Source: Marthasterias glacialis (taxonomy: Eukaryota > Echinodermata > Asteroidea > Forcipulatida > Asteriidae). Taken from it: DNA of 64,000 nucleotides. The notes under the pieces are model-generated. The model ran no database searches, had not been told where the DNA came from, and saw nothing but the letters and a program-made list of their open reading frames with translations. The DNA lies in NCBI GenBank assembly GCA_911728455.2, contig OU452219.1:19313397-19377396 (forward strand), in the 5' to 3' direction. This document shows positions 50,158 through 60,335 of this stretch, one piece after another. The position numbers and the translations under genes are program-made. Numbering within the stretch: position 1 is the stretch's first letter; each line of letters starts with the position of its first letter.

Positions 50158-50382
50158 CTATAATCGCCCACAGAGTTTCAAGGTTTCCCGGGCTTCCTGC
50201 ACTCCTTCCTCTATAAGATTAAAAAGCACACTCTTGTCAAAATCACGGGTCAAAATCAGAGCTGTCAAGGTGTTGAAAGCATGTTGTGCAGTTTGTGTCG
50301 AATCACAGTGGTTTTTTAGGAATTTCTTGACGTGGATGGAGTCCCTCGCGTGTTTTTTTTTTCTGCAGTCCAAAATTGCCAC
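50158..50382 (-). other. Unassigned open frame, possible terminal exon or relic
   Basis: A 74-codon minus-strand frame has balanced, amphipathic, protein-like composition (a helix-rich stretch with V-K-K-F-L-K-N-H-C and L-I-E-E-G-V-Q-E-A-R) and ends in a natural stop. An acceptor-like CTGCAG lies at its upstream end. I do not recognise the family and found no partner exon nearby. It could be a coding relic or chance. Confidence 0.2.
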
Positions 50383-50926
50383 TGTCGTGATGATTTTCCA
50401 TGGGGATTTTTTTTAAATCGATTCCAGACAGGGAATCCTTTCGAGGATTGCAATTCTGAACTGCAGAAAACAAAATTGCCTCCCTCGCCTGTCTGAGTCC
50501 GAGTTTTTCAAACCCAGTCTTGAGACGTATCGACTCGAGTGCAAGTCCGCCAGTCGTCGTGTGAGTTGAGGTCTAAGTCCTGTCTTTGAGACAGAATGAG
50601 ATGGACAAAGGATGGTCTGAGTCGTCAAAAGTGTGATTCAAGTAGGACTTTATCTCAAGTTCAAGTCAACAGCTATAACACGTCCAGTCGGTTCGAAAGG
50701 TCTCGATTGAACATGGTGGCCTGGTTTTTAATGCGTTCAGTTTGTGAGACAAGTCGAGAGTGAGACCGCGGAACCGTTGATATGTTTTTTATTCTTCCCA
50801 GAAAGTCTCAACAACTTAAAAGTCGACAACTCAACTCTCGACCCTAGCCCAAGGTTTGCAAGATTGACTCGGGTTTGGATTGCTTCAAAGAAACTTCGAG
50901 ACTCAGCGCCATGTTTAGTTCATCTC

Positions 50927-51285
50927 CAGTGGCGTAACCGGGGGGGGGGGGGGGACGGGGGGGGGCACGTGCCCCCACCCAACTGAAGTCCGTGCCCCCC
51001 TGCCCCCCCCATATGAAATCTTTTGAGATAAAAAAATACCAGAATAAGAATAAAATGTTACATTTTATGGGCATTTACGTAGTAATTTCGATGTTTTTAA
51101 ACTGTTTTTTATTTACACACATAATGTATTTTGTTTTACGTCAACACGTCAGAGAACACTGAAAAGAGGCTTGTTTATGAAAAATACAAACGGAAACTAC
51201 ATTTGTAATTGGCCAAAAGTGCCCCCTAGGAAAAAATGGTGCACCCCTCGTGCCCCCCTAAAATTTTACCCTATTTACGGCGCTG
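50927..51285 (-). mobile_element. hAT-like non-autonomous element, copy 3
   Basis: It starts CAGTGGCGTAACCGGGG and ends TATTTACGGCGCTG. Its interior is the reverse complement of the copy at 56327. It is flanked by TTCATCTC (50919-50926) and TTTATCTC (51286-51293), an 8-bp target duplication with one mismatch. An internal poly-G run follows the left end. Confidence 0.85.
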
Positions 51286-52799
51286 TTTATCTCATTGTTA
51301 GAGTTTTATCTTGTTTTGTTCTTATTTCGTTTTGACGTGTGTGTGTTAAGGTAACTTAGCAACCCCATGTTTCCAAACCAGGAAACTAATTGACCGAGAT
51401 CCTAACTGTATTGCTTTACGTCAGTGTCGATAGCTTGGAAAAACTCCGGACAAAAACGTTGTGCACTAACTCATACAAAGCAAAACTGGGAATGGCTTCC
51501 AAGCTATTTCTAAAAGTGTCGCCTATCATTGCAGGCTTAGATTTCTGTTTTTTTAGTGGATTTTATAGTAACACATTCGCAACGATGCAGAAAAAGCAAC
51601 AAGTATGGTATTAAGAAGGTCAAGGATATAGTTTCGCAATTTCCTTTACAAATACGAGCGGTATATTTGCAAGGTTGAATAAGACCACGTTCACATGTAA
51701 AGTTTGAATGCTGGTTCTTGGACAAGTTCCAGAATCTTTTCCAAACAACCCAGTGTAAAATTTACTTAGTTGATTTTGGTCTCCCGATTGATGACCAGTG
51801 CTCATGTCCATATTTTTTTCAAAAATGCTAAGCAACGAGATAAAATCAGCCAGTATAATGCAACTAGTACATATATAAATAAATGTTGTTGACCTTTAAC
51901 GTTCACAGCTGTGACTTTTTGGCCTTCACTGCAAAAAATACAACAGTTTAGTATTTGACCAGTAATGCTAGCAAACTAGTGCACATTATTAATGATAAAT
52001 ACAGTTTACTCTTCAATACATAGAGTAAACTAATATTTCTTTAAAAAAGTGTTTTTGATGTGGGTTTTTTTATTAAAAAGGGTAAGTTTTTACCAAGCCA
52101 GTTTGTACATTGGTTGGTACTCATATGGTTTTGTAAAGGAAATGTCTAGACAGTTATACAACTATTGCTAACAGGGCTTTGTTTGGGCTGGGGACAACAT
52201 TTTGAATGGACCCCTCAATCGTGAGTTATATGCGTCTGATACGTACCGTAGAAGTCTTGGTTAAAAGACTATAGGTCTTTTCTTTGACCTCGGTGAGGGC
52301 ACTGTTTGAGCTTGTGACGTAATATGCAAAGGGTCTGTATCAATATTGCCTCTAACAGTTTGTCCACTGGAAATATAACTTGTTATCTGGAGGAATTCAT
52401 TTTTAAAAGCTAGTTTACTATACATGGAAAAGTATCTCTCTTTTAGTTTTTAGTACACGCTGTTCTCGGTCCGGGCACGGTTTCATAGTTTATTATAAAA
52501 TGGTGCAAGTATTTATGCAATTATTAGCAGGAAAACGGTCACACACAATTTACATTTAATAGTCTTGGGCTGGTAACCTGTTTGTACTATAAGCAAAAAT
52601 GTGTTTGTGTTGTGCAATATTTTTGTTGACCAATGTTTGTGTATGCCCCTGGGATGATAATCTTAACCGGTTTGACAAAGATGCACAGAGACGCCACTGC
52701 ATGTTATAATTGACTATACTGGGTGCACAATGCCGGCAAAACGTGCAAGGTTATTGGTTCGTGTAGCAAATGCTTAGTCTTAGCAGAAGAAATGACCGC

Positions 52800-53007
52800 C
52801 ATAGGCGTATGGGGACTCTTTGGTTAAGGGGCAGAGGGGTGGATGTGTCCGAAATTCGACGCAGATAAAAAACACAAGAATAATTTTCTGATATGAAGGT
52901 TTATTTTCCTTTTCTTCTAGCTTTGCTCGAATTTTCCCCACTGTTTTTCCTGAATTGGGGTGGGGGGGGGGGGCAACTGCCCCTGACCGCTTGCTTGTAC
53001 GCCTATG
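52800..53007. mobile_element. 208-bp hAT-like MITE with perfect 8-bp target duplication
   Basis: Terminal inverted repeats are CATAGGCGTA and TACGCCTATG. Both sides are flanked by exactly ATGACCGC (52792-52799 and 53008-53015). An 8-bp duplication and C-A-x-x-G-G-C-G ends fit the hAT superfamily. It has no transposase, so it is non-autonomous; the perfect duplication implies a fairly recent insertion. Confidence 0.88.
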
Positions 53008-53528
53008 ATGACCGCTCAGGTATTTGACTGCTGTCAAGATAACTATTTACTGATTGGGTGAGAATGAAAGCAAGCCGCTGAGAAATTAAGATGTCAAGAT
53101 GAGCTAAACTTAATTAATCTCAAACTGTTCCCTCAAACACTTTGGATATATTGCCGTGTGATGGTTCTGAACATGAGAATCATTCGCCATCGAAATGTCA
53201 TCGTGTTCTGTGGGCTGTTAAGCGAAGTATTCTGTTTCCTCACAGGGGTCATAGCATTACCAGTAAATGCTATTGAAATCATACTGTTTGTGGCTGCCTT
53301 AGTTTTTTGCCTTGCAAGTAAATTTATGTAGCAATAAATTCCAGTTATTTCAGAACTAACGATTTATCGAGGTCACCGCACTTGCACTACCCTCCATCCC
53401 TTTTTATATATCCATGATTCTACTATCAACTGTCTACAATTATCCGCGTCCCAATCAAGCAGCCCCTCTGTGTGACGAGGCACTCCACTCCACGGGTTAT
53501 CAAAAGAGTTTGATGGTCACCAACTATT

Positions 53529-53670
53529 AAAGGGGCTGTGTCGTCATGAATATAGCAGGCCTGTGGCTGTGCGTGGAAAGATGAACTCTCACCGGGATAC
53601 TGCACATGCGTGCATTATAGTAACTAGGTTGTTCCATTCACTGTTATAACCATGACGACACATCCCCTTT
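53529..53670. mobile_element. 142-bp MITE with AAAGGGG ends
   Basis: Ends are AAAGGGGCTGTGTCGTCATG and CATGACGACACATCCCCTTT, inverted repeats of 20 bases with one mismatch. It is short and non-coding. Target duplication is unclear. Confidence 0.8.
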
Positions 53671-56326
53671 ACAAGTCACATTCGGTTTTAGAAAGTGTTA
53701 ACATAACAATGAAGTTACTTGGATTGGATAATAAAACTTTTTAAAGAATGAATAAACAGTCACAGTTTAGAGGGAACTGTCACCGACTATAGGTCTAACG
53801 GCCCTTTTTTCACAGTGATCATTGAGACGCAAACTGATTTGTATTGTGCGACATTACATTCTCAGCAATTTAAGATTGATTCATACAGTGTCTAATCGTC
53901 CTTAGATTATTCTTGGAGCCAATGATGAAATCGAATATCTAAAAATCTGTTTGTGAAATGCTAAAGAATAATGATTGTAGGCTGCTGTACTCATTGCTGA
54001 CATTGTTGAGTAATTCAACCCGGATCACACTACATAGATCGGCCAGAGTCCGTACTATAACCTACTTACAACGGTCACAAACCCATTGTTCGAAACTTCC
54101 TCAACAGGGCTTTTTATGACTCTTGCCATGCCGTAGACCTTAAAGCCTCGGCTCAACATTAGTAAAGTGTCTGCAAATGCTTCCATTCTTTGCACAAATC
54201 AAGATATTTCTAATAAAACCAACCTGTGAAAATGTCGGCTCACTTCGTTGTTTCATTTGTGAGAAAACGGTAAAAATGCATTCAGCATTTTTGCGCGCAT
54301 TTCTATATAGGCAGAGTTTTCGTCTCACTGAAACGAAAACTAACTTTGGATCTTATTTCATTTAGGCCTATTATTTAAAAACGATAACACTTCAGGCAGA
54401 AATATTTCAATGAAAGTCTTCTACCATCATTATCTTCATACCATGTAAAGGTATATGTAAATCTGTGAACATTTATGTTTTTCTTCCTAACCATTGTTGA
54501 GCTGGTGCTTTAAATCACATTCAATCCATCTCATCCGAAGATAAAGTTTGTCTAAATATATGTGGTATACTAGTGTACACTTTTAAAATAATGGTCCACG
54601 TTTACCAAGTGAATGACATGCAGGCACACACCATGTGTCATGATTAATTTCCATTCTGAAATACCCGGGTACTATTTGTGATCCACTTACACGTTCACTT
54701 TGAAAACTATATAGATTAGACAGGCAAGCCGAAGGTATTGAAAGGGCACGTTGGCTTAGAATAAATGGCATAGCAAAGACTCAAAAAATAAATGTAGGAT
54801 TGCGGGAAATCGGCTTCTACAAATCCAAAAAGAAACATCTGCCAAAAAGAAACAAAACTGAACTTTCTTGACGGGAATTTGCAAATAACATTACCTAATC
54901 CGCTTAAAAAAACAAACTAGCTTTGACATCCATCAAAAAACTTAAAGACTTCTGTATGTTTTAGTGACATTTTACTGGATAGCAATAGATGCTTCTCTTC
55001 AGGTTTATGACAATTCAAATCGATATTCATCAGCTTTGTTTATTCCATGAATAATGCTGACAGTTCATGACAAATGTTACGCAGAGGAATATCGTTTGTG
55101 ACAAGCACTTCTCGTTTATGATACTGCCATCAGGATAATGATGTAATGGTCTTTTCTTTTGTTCTGATCATCATGGGAGAAAAAGGAAATTGGTTGCAGT
55201 CGGTTGTGTATATCCATTGTTGGTTTAAAGTTTCAAATTGTTAACCGCATTGTTGACACTTGATTCAATATCAAACTAAAACCAAAAATAATGTAAATTG
55301 TCATTTTCCGCAATTATTCTTAGAAAGAAGTTATACAGTTTCACAAGTGTCGAGTTTGTTTGTTTTTGTGTTTTTTTGTTTTGTTTATTTTTGTTATTTT
55401 TTTCCCTTACGTTTTCCATTTATTTCTGTTTCACTTAAGTTGACAGTACTTTTTCTTCTTTCTTCTTTATAAGGCATATGTGTGAAATGATACTGATTTC
55501 TTATTTTGTGAATGAAGATAATTTCTCCTCATTTTTAACATAACCAATAACAGACAAAGTTTGCAGGAATGGTAATTATCAGAATAAACTTGACTAGCCT
55601 ATAGGCCTATACATGACGGGTCACTTAATTCATACCAGCACCAGACCACGTCCATTACCAATCAGACAGGTTATTTATGTCAGAAATACTGTCAAAATCG
55701 ACTAAATAATACAGCATTTGAAAACCCAACAAACTATACTGCCTAAAACGTGCAAAAACATTCCTATAAAGCATCAACTGTTTTTTCCACTCAAACGTGA
55801 CCGTCGAATGTAATGGGATATTTCACATGTTGGTTGTGTGGTGTGTTTATTGAAAACTAAGAGTGTACAATGAGAATTAATTTGACTGTTGACATAAATC
55901 AATAAGGTGATTTCCATTTAAAGAGTGCAGGGGTTCTAACAGTGGTTTGCTCTGTCCACCATAGTAACACCTAAAAAATAAAACTTAAAAAATTCCCGTT
56001 TCATTGACGGAGTTAGAGACGAAGAAAATACATGATTTTGACCTCGGCCAAAATTCAGGCACTGCATGTCAAAATGTGAAGTTCTTAAACAAATTCGATC
56101 ATACCTATTATTGAGGTAGAAGTAATCGACGTCAAAATGACTCTGCACACAACCACACACAAAGCTGTCACAATAAACAGCAATTGTCCTTCCCGAACAG
56201 TGGCTGTTCGGGATGATGATATCCAACAATAGCTTTCAGCGTGTCATAACTTGCCGTAATAATAAACAGGCTGTAATTATTATGTGTTATGTGGCAATAT
56301 TTCAGTGAAAATGCACGAATTCTATG

Positions 56327-56693
56327 CAGCGCCGTAACTAGGGTAAAATTTCAGGGAGGCAAAATTGGGGGGGGGGGCACCATTTTTCCTAAGGAGGCAC
56401 TTTGGGCCAATTAAAACTGCAGTTTCCGTTTGTATTATTTTCCTAAACAAGCCCCTTTTCAGCGCTCTTCTGACGAGTTGAGGTAAAACAAAATTCATTC
56501 TGCGTGTAAATAATACAAAATAGTTTTAAAAACATTGAAATTACAACAGAAAAGCTCATAAATTGTAACATTTTATTCTGGTGTTTTTAATCTCACAGGT
56601 TCAGATTTCAAATGGGGGCACCCATGCAGGGGAGGGGGGAACGGACATCAGTTGCTCCCCCTCCGTGTCCCCCAACCCTTATTTACGCCACTG
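56327..56693 (+). mobile_element. hAT-like non-autonomous element, copy 4
   Basis: It starts CAGCGCCGTAACTAGGG and ends TATTTACGCCACTG. Flanks ATTCTATG (56319-56326) and ATTCTATT (56694-56701) form an 8-bp target duplication with one mismatch. It is the best-preserved full-length member for comparing the family interior. Confidence 0.87.
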
Positions 56694-57443
56694 ATTCTAT
56701 TGTTTTGTATGGCTTTTACAAGAACAAATTTGTGTATACAGCGTGCTATCAGAGTGACGGGTAGGTAATGCAGGCATTAATAAACACAGTTCTACAGAAA
56801 TTCCAAGTATTGGATCATATGGCTTGATAATGCTTACTTCTGTAAAGTAAAACTTTAGTGTAAAGATTTCAACCATTGTTTGAGAGTAGACAGTTATATA
56901 TTATAAATAACATTCATTTAAATCGCATCCAAAAAAAGCGAATTCCCCTTCATGATGAAACATGTAATGCGAATCAAGTCCACAATGACACCACCCCCCA
57001 AAAAAGGAGTACAGAATCACACCTGTGACGACGGAAGGGGAAATCCGCCCATGCATTGGTCCTTGTTTCAGGTGATCACATCAGTTTGCTAACCATCTTT
57101 GAGTGTAGATTTTTGTCTCCCGTTTTTTCCCTTCAAAAGTTTAAAATACTGATTAAAAAACTTGTCCACACCCGAAGTACAAAGATATTGTGAGAATGGT
57201 CTTTTACACAATCCAACATTAAGGTTGTGTGAACTCGTGAAAAATAACCAAATACGTTGACAAGTTGATAATATTAAGGTGTGCAGTCTTTGACCGAGTG
57301 TGGACTTTTTGTTCCTAGACAACTTTCACAAAGCACGTCATGTTTGTCATCTCAAATTAGAGTAGCCTGGACCTACCGTATGAACCTTATTTTTGGAAAA
57401 GTTTCAAAGCTCTAACAGTGAAGGACTAGAAAAGTATACCGTC

Positions 57444-57491
57444 CTATTTATTTATTTGTTTATTTGATTATTTATTTATTTATTTATTTAT
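57444..57491 (+). repeat. (ATTT)n simple repeat
   Basis: TTTATTTATTTG-type units over about 48 bases with a few interruptions; a TATATATATATA run follows at about 57509-57523. Confidence 0.85.
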
Positions 57492-58299
57492 AAAAACATA
57501 TTTGTATAGATATATATATATATCAGCTCAGAGGCTGTTTTTCATGGTCCTGTTATAAAATAAACAAGGTTAAAAACATCAAATAACAACGCAATATTCA
57601 CTTGTAACTATAGTCCTCTCGAGTTCAAAATGATTTTTAATATAAATCGATGTTTCTGTTATCAATGAGACAAAAAATTAAGAATCAAAAACATTTCAGT
57701 GATGTTGAGTCTTTAAAAGCAAGTTTCTGCAAATTCCAAAAGAGAAATCATAAAAACGTGTTTTCTGACTGCACTCATATGCAAAAGTGATAAAAAAAAA
57801 TCATTGATCGAGTATATACTTTCCATATAGCACCTCACTAGTTACAAAGTTTTTGAATTTTTATTAAATGTTATGCTTCATTTTTTTTCTTTTTCGTATT
57901 TTTTATATTTTTTATGAACAGTTCAAGACAATCAAACTTATCCTGAGAATATCACAATGGACTTCAACCTTTGTTCTTTGACTCTTCGTTCTTTGATAAC
58001 AAAAAAGTTAAGTCGTTAAATCTGAAATAGTGTGTGTACAACAACTATCGCAGAATGTAAATATCATACGTCACACGATGTGTCAATATTTATGACCTTA
58101 CAATGTAGGTCACTTGGTTCAAATGTATCACCCGATATACTACGTAGCATCTGCCTTTGTCACACATACACGCATGCAGCGCGTGATACACAATGGTTGG
58201 GGAAATAAAACATTCTAGAAAATCATACACTGCCACATAAAAACACATTATCCGATAGACTCATGAAAAAAAGGAACCCGGAGGCCCTACTGCAGTTAT

Positions 58300-58372
58300 T
58301 CAAATAGTTACTTAATTTCAAATAGTTATTCAAGCAGTATACTGCTTGAAATTAAATAACTATTTTGATCGT
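58300..58372. repeat. Palindrome with perfect 20-base core
   Basis: TCAAGCAG-TATA-CTGCTTGA forms a perfect 20-base core near 58329-58348. Flanking AAATAGTTA...TTAATTTCAA pairs with AATTAAATAACTATTT, except that the left arm carries an extra 12 bases (a repeat of ATAGTTATTCAA type). It could extrude as a hairpin or be a MITE remnant. Confidence 0.7.
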
Positions 58373-58570
58373 GGACTGTGTTACAGGATTGATAGGCCCA
58401 GTTGGCCCATGGACCTTCCTCCATGGTTTGCTAAATCATGGACGTAGAAAATGGCCAAACTATAAGCTTGTCATGGGACGTGGTCATTGTAAGTAATGAC
58501 ATATTGCCTGGTCTGCAGTTCCAAAAACATCATGAACAGTTTTTTTAATGTCACTCCAAAGTATACGCCG

Positions 58571-58740
58571 TCCGGGGCAAAGCAGTTTTTAGGCCGGGGG
58601 CACAAGGTGGAGGAACCCCTTTTTCTTGGGGGTTGGGGTGGGGTGGGGTGGTGGAGGGGGGGGGGGTGGACAAATAAAACCGTAGTTTCTTTTTGTGATT
58701 TTATTTAGAAGCCCTTTTCAGCGCTCTTGATATGTCCTTT
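58571..58740 (+). mobile_element. Truncated relative of the hAT-like family
   Basis: Shares the GGGGGCACAAGG, AAACCGTAGTTTCTTTTTGTG and AGCCCTTTTCAGCGCTCTTGA segments with the 56327 element, but lacks the right half and clear ends. Confidence 0.55.
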
Positions 58741-59901
58741 AACGTTTACCGTTTACCAAAGATAATTTGCTCGAAAAAACACCTTTGTTACTCTGGTCCG
58801 TACACCAGATTGTACAGAACTTTTTGCAAACGATTTTTTGATTTGGATTTATTGTATGTCGATATAATTTGTATTATATCAAGAACATACGTAAGAGACG
58901 AGCTTGTCGTGAGGTAAAAAGAATAGACCCAAGTCACGTGACCTGTAGTGGATATTAAACGTAAACAAACACGACGTCCTCTATAGGAAAGTGCGGTACA
59001 GTACATAATGATTGTTGCAATTGATTATTCAATCGATGCTTTTTTTCTCGAAATCTGTGAAAAGTATTCCAGAGTTTGTACCTGAGACCTTCGAGTGGCT
59101 GAATAAAGCCAGTAAGGACAGTTCCAGCAAGTCTTGGAAATTCTAAAAGAAACGTATAATGTGCACGGAACGTATTAGGCCAGACGACCGTGATCACACA
59201 CTTTTCAATGCAAGAATTTCACAGTTTTGAAGCTGAAACCATCCAAAGAAAAGCCTTTTTAAAACTGTGTGATTCCTTTGTCTGTTTGAAATTCCGCAAG
59301 GCTAGGTATAAATGTGTGTTTTTGTTAATATATAATATGTTTTTACATTACACACAAAATAACAGGCGGGTTTCTACATCATCGTCAGACGCCGGTAGTA
59401 CATAACTCAAAATGTAGAATACTGGTAGTTTATGAAACAATAATGTGATTAAAATTAATTTCACAACATACAAGTTTAATAAAAGGGCGTAGTAATTGTG
59501 TTATTATTACCAAAAGCACATCTGCTGAGATGACGTAGAACCCACTACAGGCCACGTGATGACATGTAAACATTGGTCGTGCAATCGGTCCTATTGTGTA
59601 CAAAATACATTGTCATTTTTTTCGAAATGTACATACCACTGACAACAACAGAGGGCGCTACCGCATTATTGCGATCACAAAAAGCCATTCGACATTTGTA
59701 ACAGCTCTTCTCGCAAAATAATTCCGATGTTCCGATAGCACAAGACTCGGAGAAAATGTGTCTAGTTTCTACCACAATGCTCTCCACCACAGTGCTTTTA
59801 GTGTTGTTGTCAGATTGTTTAATATCGCAAGTTATTCCTAAAATGTTGAACAACATTGTTCAATAAAATTCTACAGCAGGGCGGGTCGTTTTCCAAGTGC
59901 T

Positions 59902-59985
59902 TTTATTTGAGCCATAGGCAGGCGTAGACAAACTGCCGTGGTGTCATGTGCCCACTTAAGGGCCCCGGAAACTTTTTGTTTTATT
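59902..59985 (-). other. Candidate polyadenylation signals for the SLC51A-like gene
   Basis: Two AATAAA hexamers on the minus strand, at 59985-59980 and 59907-59902, lie about 350-430 bases past the stop codon. Position and sequence fit; no further proof is available. Confidence 0.35.
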
Positions 59986-60335
59986 GTAGATGCTCTATGG
60001 TGGAACCCGAGGCAATTTCTGGCCACTTTCCCCTCAATTGTGAGCAAAAGATTAAAATAGTCTAATAAGAACTTTAGTCTACAAAATTTCCTAAAAAATT
60101 CTGGCCGAAATATACATCCACGTTCAGCCAAAGTGCTACAATTTGTCCGAATGTACATATTATTTGACCTGGCTACAATATGTAGGTTGACGATCATTCA
60201 GTCCGGATGATCCTATATATGTGTGCAGCTCTAAACAATTATTACGTATGTTACAATGCAACAACACAGAGATGAAATAAAAATATAGATAAGAAACTCG
60301 TGACTATTTAGTTTGTCAAACACTTCGACACTCTA

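Larger units (their letters stand above)
41252..50926. other. Large interval without recognised genes, left part
   Basis: No exon could be supported. Open frames at 48363-48719 (118 codons) and 43881-44138 have no recognisable domain or splice context. Contents: a (GTTT)n array with variants at 44836-45083, (CTT)n/(CTTT)n at 48831-48866, a perfect 22-base palindrome at 46840-46861, and otherwise AT-rich unassigned sequence. The DUSP10-like promoter should lie near 41252-41800, but no motif is clear. Confidence 0.45.
51294..60335. other. Large interval without recognised genes, right part
   Basis: No exon could be supported. It holds three mobile elements with readable ends (52800, 53529, 56327), a truncated relative at about 58571-58740, an (ATTT)n tract at 57444-57491, a palindrome at 58300-58372, poly-G and TA-rich runs, and unassigned AT-rich sequence. 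Confidence 0.45.
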
